Assembly: GCF_029867415.1 (NCBI RefSeq) | Contig: NC_081184.1 | Coordinates: forward strand, 108,983,360 to 109,047,359 | Direction of reading: 5' to 3' | Length of the DNA: 64,000 nt | DNA from: Vicia villosa | Taxonomy: Eukaryota > Streptophyta > Magnoliopsida > Fabales > Fabaceae | Part shown: in pieces, positions 32,263-47,217 of the stretch | How the letters are laid out: every line of letters begins with the position of its first letter | Position numbering within the stretch: position 1 is the first letter of the stretch | Made by a program: the position numbers and the translations under genes | Notes under the pieces: model-generated | The model's database searches: none | Seen by the model: the letters and a program-made list of their open reading frames with translations, nothing else | Told to the model about the DNA's origin: nothing

Positions 32263-33085
32263 ACAAAGACAACAAGTGACAATGGGGCTCGCTCCTGTTC
32301 AATACCTTGGGTAAAGACGCGCTAGGTGAACACCTATGCTCAATCCTTTGCTAAATATCCCTTTAAAACTCAACTTCAATTTCATTCAACCTTTTTTGCC
32401 TTATGGCTTTTAAAACTCTTTTCATAAACGAGACACTTATCCAATTTTCAATACGAACATACTTCCACATGTGAAGATCGAACATCTTCCACTCGAATGC
32501 GATGATGGCCAAAATCATGTCTTATCTTGATTTAGTCATCCATTCTTGTAGTGATATCATATCCATGTGCGCGTAGTATTTCCATTTGAAAGCGATCGAG
32601 TACCTCTCGCTAAAATCAACCAACAAAATTTTTCGTGGTTCTTCGCCCGAACTACGATTGCTCTGACTTTCCCATTGCACTAGGGAATACGTAGGCACAA
32701 GATACAAATGTCTTGGCGAGCATAATAATAAAAAATCTTTTCTTTTTCCTTATAATAATAAAAACCCCAAAAAATATTTTCTTTTATCTTTTCTCGATTA
32801 ATAAGCTAAAGAACACAAACAATACGCTAACACTCAAACACGAAACTAACTAAATGGGTCCCATCGAGTACGATGGAGGTGAGGGGTGCTAATACCTTCC
32901 CCTTGCTTAACCGACTCCCGAACCCTAATTTGGTTACGAACGACCATCTTATCCATTTCTTTTCTCTCTGTGGGTTTTATCGATATTTTCCCTTTCCTTC
33001 TTGGAATAAATAAAGTTCGGTGGCGACTCTGTTGTACTTCGAACGCGCTATTGCGCTCGAGTCACATTTTTACCGCGCCAGAAAG

Positions 33086-33103
33086 TGGCGACTCTGCTGG
33101 GGA
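33086..33103 (+). other. Primer-binding site (tRNA-Arg type)
   Basis: TGGCGACTCTGCTGGGGA, five nt after the LTR end; the same site as on the minus strand at 1775-1792. Confidence 0.9.
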
Positions 33104-33787
33104 CTATCCTAAGAGAGTCAACCCTAGTTTAGTTTGTTTTGTATTTGAGTGTTTGCTTTTGTTTATTCTTGTGTTTTTATGCTTATGTTCTTTATATTTT
33201 ATTCTTGTATTATTTATGTTTCTTTACTCTTGCTTTATCGCTTTTATTTTATTTCTGTATATATTCATTTGTGGATATGGGAATGATACTTGAGTGAAGC
33301 TCTCAACCCGAGCTTTGAAAAACAAGAGAAAAACATAAGTTAGGAGGTGGTTGTATAGCGCTAGTCACCAAGGTGAACACCTTGAATGGCTAATACGAGA
33401 ACCCCACTTGGAGGAGACTTAGTCATGAAATTTGTCATAAGATGGTTCGCCCATCGCATGGCAGAAATCTGATTTCGTCGCTAACTCCAAGGACCTTTAG
33501 AACCCGTTCCATCTAAGGTGATGTAGACATCTCTACTATCAAAAACTCTAGAGCTAACCTTGTGAGGGGATTTTTGGGTAAAGAACTTAGAACTGTCCTA
33601 ACTTAAGGAGCATTCCTCAATAGGTTGTTTTTGTTATCACGCTTTGCATCCAACATTGCATGACATTGCATATCATTTGCATCATGCAAGTACCTCATTC
33701 CAACTGTCTCTTTCATTCAGTTATCTGTCAACTGTCAAACTGGTTCCTCCACACGAGTACGAGACTAGAGCCAACGTCAGACGAAGA
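33104..33787 (+). mobile_element. Ogre 5' leader
   Basis: Non-coding leader between primer site and gag. T-rich at 33120-33260, then mixed. No domain-bearing ORF; the gag frame is open upstream from 33644, but the segment is not protein-like. Confidence 0.7.
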
Positions 33788-35317
33788 ATGGCGGACCAAG
33801 AGCAACACAATGCTGAAGTTCGAATGGAGATTGAGGATTTGAAGTCAGGAATGACTAAACTCACTGAGATGCTGCAAGTTCTGATTGCTAGAGGGGAACC
33901 GCCTCAAAGGACTGTTATTCAAGAGGTTGTCAATGATGCTGAAGACCCTATTCCTGTTCAGAGGCCAGCCACTACTTGGCCCGAGTTTGGTTTACCTCCA
34001 GATTATTCTCCGCCTCACGCTATTGCTGCTATGATTGGTCAAACTTCACGACCAATATTCCAAGCTCCAATCATGACTGAGTCTCAGCCAATTGTGCACA
34101 CTGCTGCCCAAACCGCTTATGGGAATCCTCTCTTTGAGTACCATGCTGGAGATCATCAAAGTGAAAGTCACAGAGAAGCTGGTGACATTGATGAAGTCAA
34201 AGAACAATATCAAGTCTTGGAGAAAAGACTGAGAGCTATGGAAGGCGCTGATTACTTTGGAGTTGCTGCTGAGAATATGTGTTTGGTTTCCGACCTGGTC
34301 ATACCTGCCAAGTTCAAAACTCCTGAGTTTGAAAAGTACAAAGGGTACACTTGTCCAAGAAGTCATTTGACCATGTACTACCGCAAGATGGCTGCTTATA
34401 CCAAGAACGACAAACTGCTGATTCACTGCTTTCAAGATAGTCTGACTGGCGCTTCCCTGAAGTGGTATATGGGACTAGAGAAGAGTCGTATCCATTGCTT
34501 CCAAAATCTGACTGACGCTTTCATGAAGCAATACAAGTACAATCTGGACATGGCTCCTGATCGCCGTCAACTTCAAAACATGTATCAAAAGGAAAGAGAA
34601 TCGTTCAAGGAGTATGCTCAACGCTGGAGAGAGCTAGCTTCTCAAGTGGAACCTCCTTTGGCTGAAAAGGAATTAACTGGAATGTTCATGGATACTCTCT
34701 CACCCTTCTATTGGGAGAAGATGATCGGAAGTATGTCCTCCAAATTTACTGACTTGGTGACCATCGGTCAAAGGCTAGAGGAAGGAATCAAGAATGGCAA
34801 AATTGCCAATGCTGCTGAATCCTCTAATGGGGCAAGGAAGTCTTTTGGAAATTTCCATAAGAAAAAGGAAGGAGAAACAAATGCTGTGAGTGATGAAGGA
34901 AGAAGACCTCGTCAAAGGTCTAATAACTATGATCAACCAATTGTAGTTACAGTTGCTCCTGTGACCAAGGTTCCGCAAGTTCAAGCTCCTCAACCTCAAG
35001 CTGCCATTCAGAATCAGAATCGTGGTAGGACGACCTATGATCCTATTCCCATGACTTACACTGAGCTATATCCTGCACTAGTCAAGAAAGGTCTGATTAC
35101 AACAAGAGCTTTTACTCCACCGAATCCTCTTCCACCCGGTTTCAGATCCGATCTGCATTGTGAATTTCATCAAGGTGGTGCTGGCCATAATTTGGAAAGT
35201 TGTTTCGCGTTGAAGGCTAGAGTGCAAGAGCTGATGAGGGCAAATATGTTATATTTCAAGGATATCAATCCCAATGTTGTCAAGAACCCTTTGCCCGAGC
35301 ATGACAAGAGTGGCTGA
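33788..35317 (+). CDS. Ogre-type gag protein
   Basis: 509 codons from ATG 33788 (MADQEQHNAEVR); the frame is open upstream from 33644, but MADQ begins the gag-like, coiled-coil-rich sequence. Residues 15-45 are a probable coiled coil. About 175-300 is a retrotransposon gag (capsid) domain with LIHCFQDSLTGASLKWY and RWRELASQVEPPL. Near 457-471 is a non-standard zinc-finger-like motif, CX2HX6HX4C, as seen in Ogre gag. The ORF stops just after NPLPEHDKSG, about where protease would begin in a full gag-pol. Capsid could assemble particles but needs RT and integrase from elsewhere. No disabling change seen. Confidence 0.88.
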   Translation: MADQEQHNAEVRMEIEDLKSGMTKLTEMLQVLIARGEPPQRTVIQEVVNDAEDPIPVQRPATTWPEFGLPPDYSPPHAIAAMIGQTSRPIFQAPIMTESQPIVHTAAQTAYGNPLFEYHAGDHQSESHREAGDIDEVKEQYQVLEKRLRAMEGADYFGVAAENMCLVSDLVIPAKFKTPEFEKYKGYTCPRSHLTMYYRKMAAYTKNDKLLIHCFQDSLTGASLKWYMGLEKSRIHCFQNLTDAFMKQYKYNLDMAPDRRQLQNMYQKERESFKEYAQRWRELASQVEPPLAEKELTGMFMDTLSPFYWEKMIGSMSSKFTDLVTIGQRLEEGIKNGKIANAAESSNGARKSFGNFHKKKEGETNAVSDEGRRPRQRSNNYDQPIVVTVAPVTKVPQVQAPQPQAAIQNQNRGRTTYDPIPMTYTELYPALVKKGLITTRAFTPPNPLPPGFRSDLHCEFHQGGAGHNLESCFALKARVQELMRANMLYFKDINPNVVKNPLPEHDKSG

Positions 35318-37107
35318 GGACAAAGAAAGCCAAGTTATCTCCCTAAAGCCAAGTGTTTCGTGATAGGACAGCTCCTCCTCGTCACTGATTAGTCACTAGG
35401 CCTTGTTTTTCTTTTGTTTGCAATTTCCTTGTTTTATTTCTGTGTACTGCATGTGAATTCAGTTTGTTCTTGATTGTTAATTTTAATGAAATGAGCGTTG
35501 CATATTTGAATCAATCCATTCACATCCATTGTGTGTTTCTTTATGCTTTATCTTTCAAAAAAATATATATATCTCTTGTTCTTTTTTCTTTATGCAAAGA
35601 TTGGAGGGAGGGTGATGACAACGAAATACCCAAGTTGTTGAATTGTATGCTTTCAAATAGAACGTTGCTGATGATGTACAAGCATTGTTTCCATTCCCAA
35701 ACACTGGAGATATAAGGAAGTTAATCCCTAGTCAACCCCTTTGAGCCTTTGAAGTTGGAGTTTCTTTTAAACGAAAAAACCCGCAATTTTAACCTGGGGA
35801 AGGGTAGGTCTCAGTTAATTTACCTGTGCATTCAAATTCAAGAGAACCATTAAGTACACCTTCCAATAAAGGTTTCAATCAAAAGTGACCAAGATGGTTA
35901 TCATCAATCATTATGGAGGCAGTCACTATCTTTCCGAATACAAAAATATTTCCAAAAAAAAACAAAAAAAGCCCGCTAAGTCAAAACCTACGAAGGAGAC
36001 TTAGGCAAAATTGGGGCATCCCGTTGACTGTACTCCTCAAAAAGAAACAGTTCAGGCAAAAGTTAGGGATATCAAAAGAAAAAAGAGAAGTCAATAAATT
36101 CCTTGAACAACAATAAAACGTTGTGACCATCAAAAGGAAGAAGTGACTGCCATCTCAAAGATTCCCATGGTCTTTAAACCATTATCATTATAATAGGTGC
36201 AATTCCAAAAGCCTCTTGGAACCTGAATGCATAATTTGAATTAACTGAACGTAGGACTGAAGTTCATCACGAAGAATGGGGTGGGTACAAATATATTTTA
36301 AGCCTATATCCTTTGTTTTTGAAACCATGAACCAAACCACGTTACAACCTTCAAAAGACCTAATTGAAGCAAGGTTTATTTTGAAAGCATACTACAACAA
36401 GGTTGCGTTAACCTGACTCCTAAAGATTTTTGCAAATTGTGTGATTACCATACCTATCGCTTTATCCATCACTTTGTTTGACTTGATCATTGTGTTTGGA
36501 CCTTTGTTTTATTTGCTATACATCAATAACATCATTTCAATAAACGATTTTGATTTCAAAATATGCTTTGAGCATTGCATTAAAATTACCATTTTTGAAT
36601 GAACATTTTATCTACAAGTACTCATATTTCAAGGAAGTTCAAGCAGTCGAAAAACTTGATCAGTGATCCTATCAGGGGCACGTTACTTCAAAATCCCGTT
36701 CTTCAAAACCTATACTGGGGGCATGTGTTCCCAACATTCATTTCAAGGACTAAAGAACGATCAGGTAATAATCAGTCAATCAGGGGCAGTCTTCTTCAGC
36801 AATCCCCAAGCAGTTTAGCGGTCCTTCCCAAAAGGGACATCAGTGTGACATAACAAAGTTTTGGCAATATTCTAGTGTCGAGGAATCAGAGTTCCAATCT
36901 TCCCTCACAAAAGAGTCTACTTCAGTTGTCGTAACCAATTGCATTACATTAATCATTCATATATCATGCATAGAAAATTCAATATCATGCATGAAAACGA
37001 AATTCATACTCATTTGCATTCTTTCAAGGTCCCGTTGTTATCAACACTTTATCTTGTTATCAAAGCCCAACTTACTTGGCATCTACCAAAACGATGTTTG
37101 TCTCTTC
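35318..37107 (+). mobile_element. Conserved 3' non-coding block of the gag-only Ogre
   Basis: No pol. About 35670-36420 is homologous to 6390-7130 of the plus-strand Ogre (AACCTGGGGAAGGGTAGG, CAAAATTGGGGCATCCCGTT), and the stem CTAAGTC/GACTTAG (35976-35982, 35998-36004) is preserved. 36420-37107 has no recognisable element beyond GGGGCA-rich phrases. Short open frames (35464-35715, 35913-36116, 36599-36853) are not supported. Confidence 0.7.
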
Positions 37108-37829
37108 ATCCAAAGCTACTCTTGGATTTGTAATTGTCTCTTCGTCCAATGCTACTATTGGATGTCTTTTTGTTCCTCTTCGTCCAAAGCTACTCTTGGA
37201 TTTGTATTTGTTTCTCTCTGTCTAAAGCTACTGTTGGACATGTTGTTTCTCACCTTTTATCCAAAGCTACTGTTGGATATCACAATCCCTAGTAAAGCGT
37301 TATTCAAAGCTACTGTTGAATGATCTTTATATCTTTGGGCAGGAATACCATCCTTTTCTCATCCAAAGCCACTCTTGGATGTTCTTGAGTTTGTTTTTTC
37401 TTTCCCATCCAATGCTACTATTAGATGGTCGCTCGTATTTTCCAAAATTGGTATCCATTTCATCTATTGCTCCTCAGGATGACTCTGATATATTTCTAGG
37501 TTCCGGTCTCCTTTTTGCATTCAAAGCCACTGTTGAATCTCTTTGGTTTCCGTATTATCCAAAGCTACTGTTGGATTGTCCCCGATGTTTTTCAGAGTTT
37601 GGATTCCATTCGTTCAAAGCTACTCTTGGACGTCTCTGCCATATCTCCGAGTTTGTAGGTCTCCTCTTGCATTCAAAGCCATTGTTGAGTCTTGTTGGTT
37701 TCCTTCCATCCGAAGCTACTAGTGGATGTCTCCGATGTTTCCCCAGAGTTTGGAACTTTTTTTTACATTCATTTAAAGCCACTCTTGAATGTCTCTGATG
37801 ATTTCCGTCGTCTAAAGCTACTCTTAGAC
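37108..37829 (+). repeat. Array of covarying hairpins upstream of the 3' LTR
   Basis: About 15 copies of a 20-nt hairpin with a fixed loop (AGCTACT or AGCCACT) and stems that vary by compensation: ATCCAA/TTGGAT (37108, 37259, 37557), ATTCAA/TTGAAT (37302, 37519), GTCTAA/TTAGAC (37810), and wobble intermediates such as GTCTAA/TTGGAC (37220) and GTTCAA/TTGGAC (37612). Spacers of 18-75 nt differ in length and sequence. Only the hairpin is conserved. Open frames across it are accidental. Confidence 0.9.
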
Positions 37830-38072
37830 ATTCTCGCTATCTTTTTACCCATAGTTTTTATGTCTCATTTCCAAGTTTCTCCATCAACAATTTGTCACCC
37901 GTGGCACTAGTTCCCCACAGAGTTCAACATATGTCTCATATCATATTGCATTCAAAATAACAAAAGAAGAGTCCATGCATTGCATTCCATTTGTATATGA
38001 AGGACAAAAATTGTGTACTTTGTATTTAAGTCTCTTCACATCTTCGATAGAAGAAACTTAAATAGGGGCATC
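37830..38072 (+). other. Pre-LTR spacer and polypurine tract
   Basis: Unique-looking spacer ending in GAAGAAACTTAAATAGGGGC (about 38050), followed by the 3' LTR at 38073. The tract parallels the one before 10232. Confidence 0.7.
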
Positions 38073-41000
38073 TGTCGCACCCCAATTTTTGACCCACATA
38101 TTTCATTCATTTGATATTATCGCATTCGTATTTCATTTGCATTATATCGTCGCATTTCTTGCATATTTCTCGATTTTGTTTACCTTTTCATTTTAGTCAT
38201 TAGTTTTATTTTTAATATTACTATAAGTTTTATTTTTATTGTTATTTTTATTATTATTATTTTTAGATTTAATTAAGTTTAGAGTTACTAATAAAAAAAG
38301 AGTGAATAGATAAAAAAAAATAATATAGAAACTTAAGTCTTTTTTAATTGTTTAGGCCCATTCTCTTTTTTTACTAGAGCCCCTTACAACAAAACAAAAT
38401 AGTTAAACAAAAAAGTAGTACAACAAAATAAGCCAAAATTTTGTCTTCTCTTCAACTCTCTCCACGCCTCTGCTCTTGCTTCTGCATTCTGCTACCTCTC
38501 CACCAGCCTGCAAAGCCGCCCAAAAAAAAAACCTGCAATAACAAGCCAAAATTTTCACCCAAATGGTTAAGCAATAATCTGCATCAAAAGGACACAAAAA
38601 CAGTAACCAAAATTGTTCAAATTGAACTCAAATTTTCCCCCCAATTTTGCATTCAAACCCTAATCTCAGTATATATAAACACATTCATCTCAACAATAAG
38701 GGGGGGAGAATCACAAAAAAACTCTGCCAAAGTTCTACCCGAATCACTCCCTCAAAACCTTACCTAAACTCCCTCAAACACTGCAACCTAACACCCATAC
38801 TCTCAAAACCGCCTTCGTTCATCAAGTCAGCGTACCACAAGCTCATACTCAACCTTGCAACACAAACCACACCCTCAACCTTCACTCAAAACGTATACAC
38901 TCACGTTGCTCATATACTCAAACAACTTCTCCACTCATTCAGACACTCAGACGCAACAACATACTCACACCCAGACAACCTCACAAACCTTCAAACATCA
39001 ACCATACAAACCCTCGAGTCTTCAACCTCTAAACACCTGCCAAAACCGAATCACTCACTAAACCACCATACTCAAAACTTGCAAACTTTCTCCATAAATC
39101 CTCACCAACGAGCATATACTCATTCAAACACGCAGAACAACACAACACAGCAAATCGCGCGCCGAAATCGGACTCAGAAGCGAGTAGAAGAAGTCAGAAG
39201 GAAGGAAATCAAATTAAGCAAGCAAAAGGCAACATACCTGGGTTTGTTTCTTTTCATTCCTTCCTGATTTTAAAGTCGTCATTTCTTTTATGGATTGTTT
39301 GGTAATCATCTTTGTAACCACGTGAAATTGGGAATATTGGGATTGATTTGGGCCTAGGGTTTTAAGTTGTTTGATTTGATTTGTATACTCTGTTATGCTT
39401 GAACCAAGAAGAGAAATCGAGAGAGGAGCGATCGAATGAGAGATCTGTGAGTGAGAGATCGAGAATGAAGCAGAGATGTGTGAGAGCGTTCCCGAGAGAA
39501 GAGGAGATAGTGGCCTCATTTTCAATTTTTAGGGTTTTCTTATCAAACTCGGTTTAGGATGTTAAAAGGATCCGGGTCTGAACCGGTCCGACCCAAGCCC
39601 TTGTTTATTTGTTTTTTTTTTAATTTTAGATCCAAATGGGCCTAACATCTTGGTCCTGTTTTGCTGTCTTTCTTTTAGCCTATTTGCTTATCTTTTATTT
39701 AGTTAATTGTTTATAAATATAGCATATAAATATAAAAGGATATGTTTTCAAATTTAGATTTTTATTTTTTATTAAAAATACAAAAAAAAAGATGTGTTTT
39801 AATTAGATTTTTATTTCTCTTTTATTATTTAAAATAACAAAAAATATTAGATTAATCTTTCAATCCAAAAATCAATAAACCTTGGTCCAACGCCAAGTTG
39901 CCAAATAATTCTCGATCCAACGTCAAACCTCTTCTTTCCGAAAACCTTTTTCTTAACCATACCAAAAGATCATGTGACAAGAAGTGTACACCTCTTGAAT
40001 ACCTCGATTCTTTTGGATTAACACATTTTTTAAACCTTTATTAATCAAACCAAGAGATTAAGTGACAAGGGGTGCACACCTCTTGAATACCTTGATCTTT
40101 TGAATCAAAACACATTAACCAAAACAAGAGATTAAGTGACAAGGGGTGCACACCTCTTGAATACCTTGATCCTTTGAATCAAAACACATTAATAAAATCA
40201 AGAGATTAAGTGACAAGGGGTGAACACCTCTTGAATACCTTGATCTTTTGAACCTTTTTTTTAACCAAATCAAAGTGATCAAGTGACAAGAAGTGCACAC
40301 CTCTTGAATACCTTGATCTTTTGAATCTAAAACATATTAATAAAACCGAAAGATCCTGTGACAAGGGGTGAACACCTCTTAAATACCTTGATCTTTTGAA
40401 ACTAAAACACATTAATCAAACCGAAAGATCCTGTGACAAGAAGTGCACACCTCTTGAATACCTTGATCTTTCGAATCTTTTTTAATCAAATCAAAAGATT
40501 AAGTGACAAGGGGTGCACACCTCTTGAATACCTTGATCTTTTGAATTAAAACACTTTAAGAAAACCAAGAGGTTAAGTGACAAGGGGTGCACACCTCTTG
40601 AATACCTTGATCTTTTGAATACATTAATTAACAAAGACAACAAGTGACAATGGGGCTCGCTCCTGTTCAATACCTTGGGTAAAGACGCGCTAGGTGAACA
40701 CCTATGCTCAATCCTTTGCTAAATATCCCTTTAAAACTCAACTTCAATTTCATTCAACCTTTTTTGCCTTATGGCTTTTAAAACTCTTTTCATAAACGAG
40801 ACACTTATCCAATTTTCAATACGAACATACTTCCACATGTGAAGATCGAACATCTTCCACTCGAATGCGATGATGGCCAAAATCATGTCTTATCTTGATT
40901 TAGTCATCCATTCTTGTAGTGATATCATATCCATGTGCGCGTAGTATTTCCATTTGAAAGCGATCGAGTACCTCTCGCTAAAATCAACCAACAAAAATTT

Positions 41001-41448
41001 TCGTGGTTCTTCGCCCGAACTACGATTGCTCTGACTTTCCCATTGCACTAGGGAATACGTAGGCACAAGATACAAATGTCTTGGCGAGCATAATAATAAA
41101 AAATCTTTTCTTTTTCCTTATAATAATAAAAACCCCAAAAAATATTTTCTTTTATCTTTTCTCGATTAATAAGCTAAAGAACACAAACAATACGCTAACA
41201 CTCAAACACGAAACTAACTAAATGGGTCCCATCGAGTACGATGGAGGTGAGGGGTGCTAATACCTTCCCCTTGCTTAACCGACTCCCGAACCCTAATTTG
41301 GTTACGAACGACCATCTTATCCATTTCTTTTCTCTCTGTGGGTTTTATCGATATTTTCCCTTTCCTTCTTGGAATAAATAAAGTTCGGTGGCGACTCTGT
41401 TGTACTTCGAACGCGCTATTGCGCTCGAGTCACATTTTTACCGCGCCA
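38073..41448 (+). repeat. 3' LTR of the gag-only Ogre
   Basis: 3376 bp, about a dozen differences from the 5' LTR. Contains the same internal array (39965-40630) and U5 signals (TGGCGACTCT at 41389-41398). Confidence 0.95.
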
Positions 41449-41453
41449 ATCCC

Positions 41454-42423
41454 ATAGTGGCCTCATTGGCTAAGAGAGATAAGAGTTTTTGGTATTGTCG
41501 CTTGAGAGTTGAGTAGCGGAAGTAGATGAGAATGGTTCAGATTTCTTTGGTGGCTTATTTGGAAAGCCATGAATCTGATAGCAAGTAGCAATAGTGTGAC
41601 CATACTTATTGCAATTCTCACAGTACGGACGCTGCCATTTGCCTTGAGTGCGATACTGCACTTTAGAAGCTTGAAGCGCTGCTGATTCCTCAACAGGGAG
41701 GGGTCGAAAATTAATCTCTTGTTGTTTCTCTTCCTGGCGTATGATGTTATAAATACGCTGAATTGAAGGAAAAGGACCCATGAGGAGAATTTGGCTGCAG
41801 ACGGCCGAGAATCGGTCATGGATGCCCTGAAGAAATTCCATGGCCCGATCCTGATTTTTTTGATCAATAATACTCTTGGCATTACCACATATGCACGGAT
41901 TGATAGGTGCGATGGAATGGAGTTCATCCCAGGGAGATTTCAACTGAGTAAAATACAGAGATTCAGATATGCTCTCTTGTTTTAGGGCAGAGATAGATTG
42001 TTTCTATTGATAGATTTTCGGAGCGTTGGACTGAGATAAACGATCCTTGAGATCGGTCCAGATTTGTGTCGCCGTTTCAGCATAGAGAATGCTAGGGCGA
42101 ATCTCGGTTGAAACCGAGTTGAGAATCCAGCTTGCAACCATATCGTTGCACCGTTGCCAGTTAGAGATATCATCGGCCTTTTTTGGACAGATTAGGGTTC
42201 CATCGACAAACCCGAATTTGTTTTTGGCACGAAGTGCCATTGTTACGGCTCGACTCCATGAACCATAGTTGTCGACCATGAGGAGAGGTGTAACAAGGAC
42301 AGTTGCAGGGTTGTCGGAATGATGGATGACGCATGGATCGGTGTTGGAGGTGGTGGCGGATTGATCATGGATCGGCGGGTTTTGTGAAGGGATTGGGTTG
42401 ATGGGTGGTGGAACATCAGACAT
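41454..42423 (-). pseudogene. Copia gag pseudogene of the minus-strand element
   Basis: Starts at ATG 42421-42423 (MSDVPPPINP). The N-terminal copia gag domain (MVDNYGSWSRAVTMAL ... VDGTLICP) runs to an in-frame TAG near 42004. The same frame then continues to 41470 with the zinc knuckle CX2CX4HX4C (CENCNKYGHTIATC). A one-base change of frame near 41475 leads into the frame that enters protease on the other side of the nested Ogre. Confidence 0.88.
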
Positions 42424-42510
42424 GATGATGCGAGTGAGTGAGTGAGTCGATGAAGAAGGATTGAAACAAGAAGATAAACACAAACTGGGGGAGATTAACC
42501 AGGGAAAAAC

Positions 42511-42518
42511 TGATACCA
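42511..42518 (-). other. Primer-binding site, initiator-Met tRNA type
   Basis: TGGTATCA on the minus strand, directly next to the LTR end; the common primer site of Ty1/copia elements. Confidence 0.85.
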
Positions 42519-43004
<486 letters not shown>

Positions 43005-43009
43005 GTAGA

Positions 43010-43289
43010 TGAGGCAAGAAGAAATTTGACGAAAGTGATACAATTGTCAAAATTTTGAACATTTTGCAAATGAATGTTATGTAAGGTTGTTTTTGAAGAG
43101 GTGAGTAATGATAGAGTAAGAATTACGATTAAATAAATATTTTAGATATTAAATTAGGAGTAGAATTTATATTAGTATTTTATTTTGTAATATTCTCTAG
43201 AATGTCTCTAGGATCTAGAAATGTTGTTGAATTAGACTTTAATTAGTATTGGACCTTTACTTTATTATTATCCATTATTATATATATAT
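43010..43289 (+). pseudogene. Older copia gag remnant, right part
   Basis: The DNA continues the remnant left at 26798: a RGRGKKKFD-like basic run (about 43010-43030), then a decayed zinc-knuckle region (TTTTGCAAATGAATGTTATG). Downstream of about 43090 no pol follows; the AT-rich text to 43289 may be LTR. Confidence 0.5.

Positions 43290-43871
<582 letters not shown>

Positions 43872-43953
<82 letters not shown>
43872..43953. repeat. (TA)n microsatellite
   Basis: About 82 bp between foldback elements 2 and 3. Confidence 0.98.
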
Positions 43954-43959
<6 letters not shown>

Positions 43960-43960
43960 G

Positions 43961-44178
43961 TAGGGCATATCATATGAGAATGATATATTTATATGAGAAT
44001 ATTGGAATGAATCTAAACAATTGGATCTTAAAATAAATGGTGGAGATTATGGGTGAATCTTTGTTTCTCTCTCCTACATCATTTATTTCAAAATGTAGGA
44101 GAGAAAAAAAAGATTCACCCATAATCTCCACCATTTATTTTAAAATCTAATGGTTTAGATTCATTCTCATATAAATAT

Positions 44179-44182
<4 letters not shown>
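43961..44182. mobile_element. Foldback element 3 in (TA)n
   Basis: An inverted repeat of about 220 bp, left end TAGGGCATATCATATGAGAA. The arms share the block GGTGGAGATTATGGGTGAAT and its complement. The outer ends are less symmetric than in the others. Confidence 0.78.

Positions 44183-44246
<64 letters not shown>
44183..44246. repeat. (TA)n microsatellite
   Basis: About 64 bp between foldback elements 3 and 4. Confidence 0.97.
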
Positions 44247-46451
<2,205 letters not shown>

Positions 46452-47217
46452 ACACCCAACTCACCTATCTACTGAATTAAATGACTTTCTAAGGACTGTA
46501 TCTGATGTTCTAACACCTACTCCGAACACTACCATATCAGATGTTCAAATGTTACTTCAGAATTTTGAAACAGAGATACATATTTGGATTGAAAAGTTGA
46601 AGGCTGATTGTGCAAATAATTTGAACCCAATTGCTTCAGATGCTCTTTGGGAGGCATTCAGAAAGAGATTCAATTATGAATTTCTCAAACTCAAAGGAAT
46701 GTGCCGCTCTCATGTTCATGAGAAATTTTTGGAGTGTCTGAATGCCTTCATAACTGTAGTTATGGATCTCTGGGCTAAGAAGCCTCTTCTGCAGATCAAC
46801 AACGCTCCTTGGTATCCATCTTCTGAACCTATGGATATTTCTGATGATGAAGCTGAAAATGCTGGTGAAGAAAATTCTTTGTCTCTTGTTTTACTGAAAC
46901 AACCTTCTGCCTGCGTGCCAAAGGCTATTTATACTAGAAAAGTACCCACCTTGATGGTAGATGTTGACACCTTGTTTTCTAAGTTTGTATATACTCCTTT
47001 TATGGTTGCAACTTCTGCTACTGCTTCAACTTCTGATCCATCTTCTCTTGTGCTTGAAACGTTGAACGAATTGAAGAAGGAGAATGTAGTTATTAAGGAA
47101 CGTCTGGACAGGCAGGATGAGACAAACAAAGAGATCAAGTCCTGGATGGTTAAACAAGAAGAATCTAAAAATGAGATCAAGAACCTTCTACTTTCTCTTG
47201 TCACTCGTAAACCTTAG
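46452..47217 (+). CDS. 3' ORF of a Sirevirus-like element (5' truncated)
   Basis: About 255 codons to TAG 47217. The frame is open from 46390, but that part is LTR sequence. The protein has an acidic stretch (EPMDISDDEAENAGEENS) and a strongly helical, Lys/Glu-rich C-terminus with a predicted coiled coil (about the last 60 residues). It matches no catalytic family I know. It lies where Sireviruses carry an extra ORF after pol, before repeated GGGGGAG tracts and a long LTR, so I infer that it is the C-terminal part of that ORF. In some Sireviruses this has been called env-like; nothing here shows a membrane segment. Confidence 0.6.

Larger units (their letters stand above)
29704..33080 (+). 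repeat. 5' LTR of the gag-only Ogre
   Basis: 3377 bp. TATA-like CTATATAAAC at 30302-30311, a low-G, C/A-rich leader, a tandem array at 31596-32262, the U5 box GGGTGCTAATACCTTCCCC (about 32884) and the primer-site-like TGGCGACTCT at 33021-33030. A 206-codon open frame (30278-30898) starts upstream of the TATA box and looks like low-complexity read-through. Confidence 0.95.
29704..41448 (+). mobile_element. Gag-only Ogre-type element, very young
   Basis: 11,745 bp with LTRs 29704-33080 and 38073-41448, TGTCGCACCCC starts and ...GCGCCA ends. The target duplication ATCCC is at 29699-29703 and 41449-41453. The LTRs differ at only about a dozen positions by eye over 3.38 kb (roughly 0.4%). The internal region holds a tRNA-Arg primer site, an intact gag, a conserved 3' block and a hairpin repeat array, but no protease, RT, RNase H or integrase. 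It must have been copied with enzymes from a related autonomous element. It is the innermost insertion of this nest. Confidence 0.95.

Noticed and set aside
37316..37798. 160-codon open frame across the hairpin array
   Set aside because: It follows the repeats without codon-like conservation; stems, not reading frame, are preserved.
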